A stretch of DNA of 64,000 nt from Pseudopithomyces maydicus (Eukaryota; Ascomycota; Dothideomycetes; Pleosporales; Didymosphaeriaceae). The position numbers and the translations under genes were made by a program. This document shows positions 10,676 to 20,541 of the stretch, piece by piece. The notes beneath the pieces were generated by a model. It saw only the letters and a list, made by a program, of their open reading frames with translations. It did not search any database and was not told the origin of the DNA. The stretch covers positions 206,001 to 270,000 of the forward strand of contig JANTUC010000012.1 of the NCBI GenBank assembly GCA_026873275.1, written 5' to 3'. Numbering within the stretch: the stretch's first letter is position 1; each line of letters begins with the position of its first letter.

Positions 10676-12616
10676 ATGCGGATAACCAACATATTGAAGA
10701 GCTGTGCAGTCCTTTTACATCTAACGTTTTCCGCGGCCTCGACTGGAAGGACGCTTACTGCGGAGAATTTTACCTTCACGTACAATGCCACACACTTCCT
10801 CCTCAATCAAAATGTTTACCAGATCATCGGCGGACAGATGGATCCCCAGCGCAACCCACCCGCATATTGGCGTGACCGGCTGCGAAAAGCCCGCGCAATG
10901 GGTCTGAACACCATCTTCACATACACCTTCTGGAACCTGTTGGAGCCCGTGCAAGGATCGTGGGACGAAAAAGAAGGCAAAGGAATAGCATCGTTTTTCA
11001 AAATCGCACAGGAGGAAGGTCTCTACGTTGTGCTCAGGCCAGGGCCGTACATATGCGGAGAGCGCGAATGGGGTGGCTTTCCTGCGTGGCTGTCTACCGT
11101 TCCGGATCTCGTGGTTCGGGCGAACAATGCGCCTTTTTTAAACGCGTCGAGATCGTATCTGACAAATCTGTCGAAGAATCTGCGAGGATTGCACGTCCAG
11201 GACGGCGGGCCCATCCTCATGGTGCAGGTGGAGAATGAATACGGGTCCTACGGCGAGGACCACGATTACACAATGGCGATCAAAGACATACTGCAAGATA
11301 CGTTTGGCGACGTGGTGCTATACACCAACGACGGCACCGAACAATGGACGCTAGAAGGTGGCTCCGTCCCAGGCGTCCTCGCCGAGGTCGACGGCGACCC
11401 AAGAGCCGGCTTTGCAGCTCTCCGCAAGTACATCACCGACCCCTCGATGAAAGGCCCGCTGCTGGACGGCGAGTACTACACCTGGACGTTCGACAGCTGG
11501 GGGTACAATCGCAGCACGCCGAGCATCCAGGGCTTCGTCAACGACGTGGAATACGTGCTGGGGAACGAGAGCGCGGGCATCAGTTTGTACATGGTGCACG
11601 GAGGTACGAATTTCGGATTTGGAAATGGTGCCTTGTGGCAGGGGAAGACGAGGGCGTTTACGACGAGTTACGATTACGGGGCGCCTATTGATGAGGCGGG
11701 GAGGACGACGGAGTTGTATTGGAGGTTGAGGGAGACGATTGGGAAGTACGTTCTTGAAGGGAGCATCCCAGATGTACCCGATGACGTTCCGCTGAACAAG
11801 ATCCCGACTTTCAATCTTAAGCCTGTCGCTAAGTTGTTCGACACGCGGGCATTGGTTCATGGAACGAGCAGCGAGCAGCCGCTTCCTATGGAGCAGCTCA
11901 AGCAATCGTATGGCTTCACACTCTACGAACACACCGCTACCTCTTCTTCGAGCGGCCTGCTCCGGACAGGCGACCGCCCACGCGACCGCGTCATCGTCTA
12001 CATCGACGACGCTTTCCATGGCGTTCTCGACTCCACGTATACTTATTTTCAAAACATCTCCGTCACCCTCAAAGCCGGCACGAAGCTTCAGCTCCTGGTT
12101 GAGAACCTCGGCCGCGTGGATTACTACTCGCGTGGCACGGACTTCGAGAACATGGTTGTGGACCCGCATAAGGGAATCGTGGGCGATGTTACCGTGGGGG
12201 ATAGCACGCTTGGAGGTTGGAACCACTGTTCTATTCAATTGGATAGTCTGCCTGACTTGTCGTCTGGAGCGGGATATAGCACTGGCCTTGTGAATACAAC
12301 ACAGCCACTGTTCTACACCGGACAGTTCGCCATACAGACAGAAGGGAGCGATCCCGCGGCTTTGGATACGTATCTAGCGATCGAAGGCGGTATCAAGGGC
12401 AATGTCTGGGTGAACGGGTTCCATCTCGGGCGCTACTGGCGGGTGGGTCCGCAGCAGAGTCTGTATCTACCTGGGACGGTGCTTCGACAGGGTGAGAACG
12501 AGCTTGTGGCGCTGGAGCTGGAACCAGGGCACTTGAAAGGGGGCTTACAAGCTACGGGATTGAGCGAGAGATTTTGGGCGGTAGGAGAAGATTTGGATTG
12601 TAGTGGGTGTACGTAG
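10676..12616 (+). CDS. Secreted GH35 beta-galactosidase (GLB1-type, 646 aa)
   Basis: A single exon encodes 646 residues. An N-terminal signal peptide (about 1-22) indicates export. The GH35 barrel is clear: GGQMDPQRNPPAYWRDRLRK, WNLLEPVQGSWD and VVLRPGPYICGEREWGGFPAW. The acid/base glutamate is Glu188 in VQVENEYGSYG and the nucleophile Glu266 in LLDGEYYTWTFDSWG. Known members hydrolyse terminal beta-galactose from lactose, galactans or glycans. At about 650 residues it matches the animal/plant/bacterial GLB1 type rather than the roughly 1000-residue LacA type of Aspergillus. Two galactose-binding-like beta domains follow the barrel, the last containing GNVWVNGFHLGRYWRVGPQ. Several N-glycosylation sequons fit secretion. 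It converges on the GH2 gene, with 144 bp between the two stop codons. Confidence 0.93.
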   Translation: MRITNILKSCAVLLHLTFSAASTGRTLTAENFTFTYNATHFLLNQNVYQIIGGQMDPQRNPPAYWRDRLRKARAMGLNTIFTYTFWNLLEPVQGSWDEKEGKGIASFFKIAQEEGLYVVLRPGPYICGEREWGGFPAWLSTVPDLVVRANNAPFLNASRSYLTNLSKNLRGLHVQDGGPILMVQVENEYGSYGEDHDYTMAIKDILQDTFGDVVLYTNDGTEQWTLEGGSVPGVLAEVDGDPRAGFAALRKYITDPSMKGPLLDGEYYTWTFDSWGYNRSTPSIQGFVNDVEYVLGNESAGISLYMVHGGTNFGFGNGALWQGKTRAFTTSYDYGAPIDEAGRTTELYWRLRETIGKYVLEGSIPDVPDDVPLNKIPTFNLKPVAKLFDTRALVHGTSSEQPLPMEQLKQSYGFTLYEHTATSSSSGLLRTGDRPRDRVIVYIDDAFHGVLDSTYTYFQNISVTLKAGTKLQLLVENLGRVDYYSRGTDFENMVVDPHKGIVGDVTVGDSTLGGWNHCSIQLDSLPDLSSGAGYSTGLVNTTQPLFYTGQFAIQTEGSDPAALDTYLAIEGGIKGNVWVNGFHLGRYWRVGPQQSLYLPGTVLRQGENELVALELEPGHLKGGLQATGLSERFWAVGEDLDCSGCT

Positions 12617-12760
12617 AATATGGGGCGATTCAAGAACAGAATTTGGTCGGCATGTTGCAATTGCCATAAATATTGAGCTTATTGTAGTGGTTTCAACAAC
12701 TAACATGACATTGTTAAAACCTATTCATAACTCTAATTACCAGCACCCATCCCATCCCAT

Positions 12761-15700
12761 CTACTGCAGTAACACCACAAACTCAAAAGGCTTGGGATAA
12801 AGCGCATACTCAGGCAACGTCTTCGGCCCACAGCTTCCTGTCCCAAGACCATGATGCGCTGCATCCAGCCTCAGCACGACCTCCTCCCTCTTCTTCTTAT
12901 GCAGCTTGTACGGGTGGTCCGCCGCCGCCACGTCGTCGATGCGGTAGTGCGACGCCTGGAAGTCGAACAGCTTGCGCTGGCCGTTCTCCACGAATTGCGC
13001 GAGGATGGACGTCCCAGACGAGGACGAAGACGAAGACGAGGCCGAGGTGGACAGCCGCACCCAGCGCGTATCCGTGCGGTTGGAACCTTCCTGCGGGACC
13101 TCGTAGTCCGTCCACAGCGCGTCGACGGAAGACGCCTTGTGCAGCGCAACCTGCTGCGAGTACTTGGAGTCTCGGTACGACTCGCCCGGTCCACGACCGA
13201 ACCACTCCACGTTTTGGAATTCGTGGGGCAGCTCGAGGATGAATCCTAGACGAGGCAGGGTCCCGGGGAGGTTCTTTCCTCGGGGGTCGCCTTTGACGTG
13301 TGCCTTGACGCTTCCGTCGCTGGAGAACGTGTACGTGATGACTACGTCGATGGACCACTCCAGCACGGGTGGGATGATCTGTTGGTGGACGACGACGTCC
13401 AGCGTCTTTTTGTCCGGCTGGCTGTATTCCACCTTGCGGGTGTATGGCTTTGTGAGGTGGACGTTCTTGTCTTTCCAGTTCCAGCCATCTTGCGGGATGT
13501 CGTTGTCTGTTTGTGCGCGGTTGATGGAGAGTTCGGGTGGGGTGATGATCAGCTCTTGGCCACCCTTCTTCCAGGAGGCAATGTGGCCGTAGATTGTGTT
13601 GAATGTCCATTCCGAGGAGGCGCTCTTGACCAGCAGAGTGTTGGTCGAGGGCTTGGTCACCTTCAAGTCTTCTTCTGTGGACGATGGGGTCTGGACGGCG
13701 TGCGAAGCGTGAACGACGACTTCGGCGGTGGAGACAGTCCAGTCTTTGGACAACGAGTTTGTGCTTTCCTTGAGCTTGAAGGAGAAGTGGACAACGGTCT
13801 CGGATTTGGCGCCTGTGAATTTGGGGAGGTCCACGGAGAATTCTTCTCCTGGGCCGATGCCAGATGGGATGTCGAGCTTGCCCTGGTCGCTCTCGTCGCC
13901 AGTCTCGTTTACCGCGTGCCATGAGAGGTGGAGATGGTCCAGGGTAATGAAGTCGTACCTGTTGATGAAGGTTGCCTTTGAGCCGTCACTGTGGAGTAAT
14001 TGGACTGGCTCAATTGCCTTGCCGTACTCGGTAAGACCGGGGTTAGGAGTATGGTCAGAGAACAAAAGTCCATCCATAACAAAGGTTGAGTCGTGGACCT
14101 TTTCTCCAAAGTCGCCTCCATAGCCGTAGTACTCGTCTCCTGTAGTCTTGTCTTTGGTCAAGAGACCGTGGTTAGCCCACTCCCACGCAAAGCCACCTTG
14201 GCAGCGGGGGTATTTATAGAATATATCAATGTATTCCTTGATGTTTCCAGGGCCGTTGCCCATAGCATGAATCTTGACTGTCGTTAGTCAAAGCAGAGAT
14301 TATGACCAGATCACTTACAAATTCGCAAAGGACAAGAGGCTTATCTTTGTCACCCCATTGTTTCCTACCAAACTCGGCGACACCGTTGGGATGCAGATAC
14401 ATCCTTGAGTATACATCCATGGTTTCCGCGTTGGAGTCTGGCTCGTAATGAATTGGTCGGCTGTCATCGTACTCCTTGATATGGTTGTACATATCCTTGA
14501 AGTTTCGTCCGTAGAAAGCCTCGTTTCCAAGACTCCACATGATGACGGAGGGATGGAGCTGATCACGCTTCACGAGGTGTTCTGCGCGGTCGACGTAAGC
14601 ATCTCGCCAGTCAGGGTTATCTGTAGTCCAGGTGGCTGCACTGCTAGCTGTCAGAAGTTGACGTTGGTCGAACGGAAGTTCGCGTTCTGCGCTTGAGAGC
14701 AGCGCATCGGCCACCTTTTCGAAGCCGTGGCATTCCAAGTCAGCTTCGTCGATCATCCAGAAACCCATTTCATCCGCAAGACCCAGGAGACGAGGGTCGT
14801 TCAGCTGATGCGATGTTCGGATGGCATTGATGTTGTGACGCTTCATAGTCAAAAGATCGTGCTTGAGGAACTCCAAAGGTACTGCCCTTCCGAACTTGGG
14901 GTGATGCTCATGACGGTTGACACCACGGAAAACAACCCTCTTTCCGTTCACCTTGAGCAGGCCATCTTTAATCTCAACTTGGCGGAATCCCACGCGAGTA
15001 GAGATGAATTGCGAGTTATCCAGAGAAATGATCAGCTGATAGAGATAGGGTGACTCTGCAGTCCATTTGTGAGGATTCTGGCCTCGTATAGAAACGGTCC
15101 ATTTGGAACCAGTTTCGCTATTTGCATTGGCAGATTCACTCGAGACAGGCTTCTGGTCTGCGTCGAAGAGCTTGATGCTAACAGCTCCAAGACCAGTCGT
15201 CTCAAGGCTAACTTTGAGCTCCGCGTCTTTGTACGAAGAGTCCAAGATGGTTTGAATGTGCAGGTTCTCAATGCGAGATTTCTTGGGGAATGCTACTAGG
15301 AACACATCTCGGAAGCTACGCAGATTAGTAACGATTCGGATCAAAAACGAATGGGTAGCCCTACATGCCACTGAGCCACCATTGATCCTGGTCCTCAATG
15401 TAGGTGCCATCGCACCACTGATATACTCTTACTGCGAGCGTGTTTTCCTTATCCAAATGTACAAATTCGGTGATGTCGAATTCGTCAGGATTGCGACTAC
15501 CCTGTGAGTAACCCACCTCTTTGCCATTGACCCACACGTGATATGAGGAATCCACACCCTCAAATCTCAGCCGGATCTGGTCGTCATGAAAATCTTTCGG
15601 CACCTCAAACTTCCTCACGTAGGAACCCGTCTCGTTATCATAGAAGGGGACGTTGGGTGGATCGACGTGAATAGGGTAGGGGACGTTTGTGTACTGGGGG

Positions 15701-15999
15701 CCCTTTCCAAAGCCCTGCAGATTCCACATGCCTGGTACGGCAATGTCGCTCCATGAGGAGGTGTCAAAGCTGGATACTTCGAAGCCCTCGACCGCTTCGA
15801 ATGGCGTGTTTGCGAAGTGGAACTTCCAGGTGCCGGACAAGCTGTGGGTCTTCGACTTGGTCACATCGCGTGAAAGAGCGTCCGACTCGGAGGTGTAGTT
15901 GTGGAAGTAGGCTCTCACGGGTAGGGTGTTCCTGTGGAGGACCTTGTGGTTGTTCCAGTCCGGCTGGCTCTCAGGCTTGGAACCGCTGACTGTAGCCAT
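12761..15999 (-). CDS. GH2 beta-galactosidase (LacZ/Lac4 type), intracellular
   Basis: Three exons run 15999-15365, 15315-14319 and 14272-12761, encoding 1047 residues, the normal LacZ/Lac4 length. Intron 1 (49 nt, donor GTAGGG, branch TACTAAT, acceptor TAG) joins WWLSG to IFRDVFLV. Intron 2 (46 nt, donor GTAAGT, branch CTAAC) ends in an unusual AAG acceptor and restores LCEF-IHAMGNGPGN. Domains in order: sugar-binding jelly roll, immunoglobulin-like domain, TIM barrel, second Ig-like domain and the C-terminal beta-galactosidase small-chain domain. The acid/base is about Glu477 in WSLGNEAFYG; the nucleophile is about Glu543 in VLCEF, next to intron 2. No signal peptide is seen, so it should be cytosolic and act on imported lactose or beta-galactosides. 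It faces the secreted GH35 gene tail to tail. Confidence 0.95.
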
Positions 16000-16838
16000 G
16001 ATGAACTGTCAGGTCTGATTTCGAATTGGCAACGGGAGAACTGTCTTGTCCTGTCAAGTGGAGAGCAATTTTAAAAGTGCGGCTGTTTCCCTTATATTCT
16101 GTAGTCTGTCGGCGGTAATGGCCCCTCGGCACAACCTTGGAAGCCCCTCCACCCACATTCGACCTAGCCAAATGAGGTCACCCGACCGCCGCCACGAGGC
16201 CGAGGGATGAGCATGAGGCCGAGTTGTGTGTCAAGGCAGCACTACGCTCAGAACTTGGCAAGATTGTCAACTGAGGTGGATCCGTTCTCGTGCATCGGGT
16301 TAATGATGCTGCGCCGAGAATTTTGCTTGTGAACTGCCCAAAACAATCTTGAAGGTGAAAAGCTACCCCGCAGTAACCCCGGATGTGGAGCCCCCAAGCG
16401 CGGGATAGCTCCGTATGGGTGGACATGTGCCGCATACATGGACCCTCCATATATTCTAGGTGCAGCAAGAAGGTATCATAATGAAGAATCCAATACCTAT
16501 TGTGTTTCATAAAACACTCTCTCCTCTGGGCAATTCCATCACACGATGGAGCGGTGGGTCGTCCATGTGAACAGTATCCACTCTACACATATGCATCATC
16601 ATACACCGTTGAATATGAACATGGCATGAGGCCAGCATTTTGGATCAAGACGCAGACTAGGACATTTGAATAAGGGTATGTACATATTAGTGCTACAATC
16701 GTAGGAATGTCGAGAACCCAAAGATAAAATAAAAATACCAGACATGATAACAAACGAACCTCCCGACCTTTGATATCAAGAACGCGATAGGTAATATCAC
16801 ACCGGCCTCCCAATTACTCACATTCATTCCCTATATGA
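16000..16838. other. Promoter region of the GH2 gene
   Basis: This separates the GH2 start from the HeLo gene stop; both genes are on the minus strand. It holds scattered CGG/CCG triplets (for example 16106-16112 and 16185-16196) that could serve zinc-cluster factors, but no convincing inverted or everted pair. No gene is seen. Confidence 0.45.
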
Positions 16839-18428
16839 TTACCATCCCGCCGCTTCATGCGATTTATCCCTGATATCTCGAGTGTCGATGCGCCCCACGC
16901 CCTTGAACATGTCATGCCTATCGATTAGGGAATTCGCTGTATCGGCGTGCATCAAACGATAATCGCTCCCGTTGCTATTCGTGGTATCCAGCGGGTCTAT
17001 ATCGTCATCGATCTCTGCCGTACTGCGCGTGGGGATCTGCGTCAGCGTAGCTTGCACGTTTGCATGCGACTTTTCGGCGCCCGGCACTTCGTGGAAGTTC
17101 GTTTCGGGGGCTCGCATGTCTACGTTGCTGTTCGGATGACCTTTGACGTCCTGTACGGCAAGGTTCGCGATCCTGGTCTCGAGGTCGAGCGGCATCTGGT
17201 CATCGGGCATGGCAGAGAGTGACTTGGAGCGTACGGTCGTGAGGGCATTCTCGTCCTCTGACATGCGGCCCGCGCCAGTATCCGACAATGAGCGCTGGGG
17301 GTCTGTTTCATCGGGTGAGGAAATGGCACTGATGCTCCTCTGCTTGTGGGATTTCTTGTACCCGCTGAGCCTGCTCCAGAGGCTGGGCCTCTTTTCCTTT
17401 TGCGCCCGCACCTGCTTGACAGGGTGCTCGCTCGTCTTGACGGCATTCTTGCCCTCGTCGCCTGCCTTGGTTGTCGCGACACCCGTAGGGGGCTGTATTC
17501 CTTGCGCGGCCCTCAGCATGTGGAGCTTCGTGTCCCTCAGCTCGTCCACGAGGTACTGTATCGCCTTGTCTGCGACTTGGACATACTGTGGGTAATCATC
17601 CGCGACGGCTTCCCGTATCAGCTGCAGCTTTTCCCAGTCCTGGCGCACCATCATGGACTGCAATTCCGGATGCCAGGCCAGAGCCTTGATGTCCGTCTTC
17701 ATGCCGCGATCGACCTGCTCCTTGACGCCAAGCAGGGATATGAGCCGGTCGACTTCGGTCCGCACGGTGGCGACAAAGGCATCGAAGCGCACAACGTCCT
17801 TCACCGTCCAGTGGTTCGTCGTCATGGAGCCCTGCCGCTTCGGGGTCGCGCGAATGCCAGTCGAGCGTACCAGGTCGTTGAGCAGGGCGTACTTTTCGCG
17901 GAAGGCTTCCAGGCGATTTGTGTCCAGCGCAGGGTGTTCAATCGTGCTGAATCGCTTGGGCTGCTTCAGCCCATATCTCTCCATGAGCTCGTCGCGCGAG
18001 AGGTAAGCTGGGCGGCCATAGATTTCTTCCAAGGCCTGCATGACCTTTTGGCGGATGCCTTCTTTGTCGAGACGCGCATCGCGGACGCCGAAGTTGATGG
18101 GGAGGGAGGGGTCCGGGTTCGTCAATCCGGGGTGAGAGGGCACCATATGCCGGGCGATGGTTTTGGGCGGTGCTGAGATGCCAACTGCATCGCCGAAGAT
18201 GAGGAGGCGGCCTTGCTGGATGCCCAGCTTGGTCAGGGCGACCTTCTGCGCATGGTCCGAGTCCTTGTGCGGGTGGATCTGGTTGAATGCTTCGACGCAG
18301 GTGGCGAATGCGGTGGCCAGCGAGAAGACGTTGACAAGCACCTCTGCCTTGGTGAGGGCGGGTGTTGCGGCCGGAGCTGTCGCTGTGGCAGAGCCAGCGG
18401 CCTGGACATGATTGGTCGTCGACGGCAT
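16839..18428 (-). CDS. HeLo-domain protein (HET-s/HELLP-like N-terminal domain) with disordered tail
   Basis: One uninterrupted frame encodes 529 residues. After a short Ala/Thr-rich leader, residues 30-275 show the HeLo pattern. There is a hydrophobic first helix (VLVNVFSLATAFATCVEAF), then LTKLGIQQGRLLIFGDAVGIS corresponding to the conserved RLxxWGxAVGI block, QKVMQALEEIYG, and the late helix HWTVKDVVRFDAFVATVR followed by EVDRLISLLG. HeLo domains are alpha-helical modules used in fungal heterokaryon incompatibility and cell death, where they can attack the plasma membrane. Residues 320-529 are polar, basic then acidic, and probably disordered. The extreme C-terminus (DRHDMFKGVGRIDTRDIRDK) is a short patterned segment where family members often carry an amyloid trigger; I do not recognise it as a known motif. 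The assignment to HeLo is by pattern, without a profile search. Confidence 0.72.
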   Translation of the reverse strand: MPSTTNHVQAAGSATATAPAATPALTKAEVLVNVFSLATAFATCVEAFNQIHPHKDSDHAQKVALTKLGIQQGRLLIFGDAVGISAPPKTIARHMVPSHPGLTNPDPSLPINFGVRDARLDKEGIRQKVMQALEEIYGRPAYLSRDELMERYGLKQPKRFSTIEHPALDTNRLEAFREKYALLNDLVRSTGIRATPKRQGSMTTNHWTVKDVVRFDAFVATVRTEVDRLISLLGVKEQVDRGMKTDIKALAWHPELQSMMVRQDWEKLQLIREAVADDYPQYVQVADKAIQYLVDELRDTKLHMLRAAQGIQPPTGVATTKAGDEGKNAVKTSEHPVKQVRAQKEKRPSLWSRLSGYKKSHKQRSISAISSPDETDPQRSLSDTGAGRMSEDENALTTVRSKSLSAMPDDQMPLDLETRIANLAVQDVKGHPNSNVDMRAPETNFHEVPGAEKSHANVQATLTQIPTRSTAEIDDDIDPLDTTNSNGSDYRLMHADTANSLIDRHDMFKGVGRIDTRDIRDKSHEAAGW

Positions 18429-20541
18429 TGCGGGGCGTCAAGGGTGGAGTCCGCTCTCGTCTCCGGGTTCGGCGCGTGGTGACCACTGTTAGTCTTGTCG
18501 GGGGACCATCAATTGGGGTGAATGGGATGGACGACGTGGAGATTGCACAGAGCAACTGAAAGGGCGACGAGTCTGCCTTTTCCAGACGTCCATGTGCGCA
18601 ATGACGTGGGGACCTTGATTGAGTCGCTTGCAGAGCCTTTTGTGGCGCACCCTAAAGGCGAACGAGCGGGGGCTGCAAGTGATTAGACAGCCCAGTACCA
18701 CGAGACCACACGCATCTGGATCAACGTCTTGACTTGCCCAAAACCGCCGCAAAACTATGATTGTTTTCGTGCTTGGAACCGTGGCAGTCTCGCGTCCTTC
18801 TTGTGGCCCAGCGTCTACCGCGAGAGCCACACAAGCCTAGACCTCGACTCCTTGTGGGCCAATTGTGGACCTAGCTTTCTCGAACAAGCCTCGATACATT
18901 TCAGTAGGTATCCTAGACTGCCGGGTATTCTACCGGATTGGGCGCCGGACTGGTAGCAACCTACGCCTACAAGATTGCTTAGCCTGGCTCGCCTTAGTGG
19001 TTGAAATGCCCGACTTAGTTTTGCTAATACTACACACTCTTCCTAGACACAATCTTTCTAGGCATGACGAGGTCTCTACCTGTATTCCAAGCTACATAGC
19101 CTTGCACCTCAGATACGACATGAAATGATGGTCCCCTACATCACGGGGAACCTCTCTACCCGGAATATTGTGCTGTGCGTATGATAGCAAACTTGTACCA
19201 CAGAATCTCGGGGTAAGAAGAAATCGTCACCTTCCTATCTCAGCCCCCTCAGTGCTGCCTTTAAACTTGTAGCGACAAGCAGACTTCATATGATTGTTGG
19301 ACAGGCTGCACCGGCGACAGACAACACTGTTGGACCGATCTGGGTCGAGAAAGAAGAATATGGAACGCACAGTGCCATCCACACCTGACCAATTCCACGT
19401 AGCACAGTATTCAGCGAAAGCAAAATTATCCATCGAAATATCAATCATCATTCTATATACACTGAGTTTGATATATACTCCCACCGGGTAGGATATGAGT
19501 CTGCATATCTGCGCTTTTGCCCCAGACTCGGTACCCTTCTGCGAGTAATCCCCGCCCTGATTGGCCCGTGGAGACCAAGCGGCACAGGACAGACCACGAA
19601 GTGAAATGATCATCTTGACTCGACTGCATGATTGGTGACACGAATACCGATACATCGAATCAGGTGGAGAGGTTTGCGAAAAGGTCGGCGACCCAAACCC
19701 CGCACCCTATTCGGGACATACATATGTACGTCGCGTTCAGCTTATGCGAACAACATGCATTTCATGGCGTCCACCCAGGAGACGCCATCGCGTGGGTGTG
19801 AAGCGTAGGATGGCTGATTCAGGCGATGGCAAGGAAGCTGCAATGGCCGCAAGTGGGAAAGATCGAACAATTCGAGCTCTGCTCAGTCGTACAGTACACG
19901 AAATGTTGTCGTGGTGAGATTGTTGCCAACCCATATTTTGATCGGCAGTTGCCTGTCGGCATTATCACCCGTGATCAACAGATTACTCTGCAGTTACAGG
20001 CCGATTGTAGTAAAAGCGATTTACAATACAGGCCTTGTAGAAGAACTCGCTGCTGTTGCCCTCTCTTTTGCCCTGCACTGGAGGTTGGGACAAGCTTAAG
20101 CGAACCGCCCAGTGCTTTAAATCATGGCTGTATAATGTGTATCTATGGCTGTAGACTAGGTTGGTGAGAGTTCCCAGTTGCACCGAACCTGTGTTGGCGT
20201 GCTTACCTGCGTCTAGATCTTGTAGGGGTGGTGCGCCAGACCAGTAGACAGAGCCTTCCAACGTCGATCCAATTCCCTGACAGGTGCTCTAACCTGCTGT
20301 ACAAGGATATTTGGCGGTTTCCGGTAACATGCATATGCTCCATTACACCGCTTTGAGCTGGTCGTCCTCCGCCGGCACACCGCATTCGCTAAGATCAGTC
20401 CACTGCCCGCGGTCGTGCTGAGAAGAGCGGCACAGCGTACAGTGCCTGCAGATAACATATATGGCATTGGTCTTTTGACAGTGTCAGCCGGTGCAGCAGC
20501 AGCTGGACAGTCGTTGTTGTCAATGGAACACTCTATCCACT
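18429..20541. other. 2.1-kb intergenic region
   Basis: I see no gene. The longest open frames (142 codons at 19227-19655 on the minus strand and several shorter) lack domains and splice logic. It serves as promoter space for the HeLo gene on one side and the lectin-like gene on the other. Confidence 0.5.

Noticed and set aside
12897..13922. 341-codon minus-strand frame inside the GH2 gene
   Set aside because: Out-of-frame shadow; the true frame gives a full GH2 C-terminal domain.
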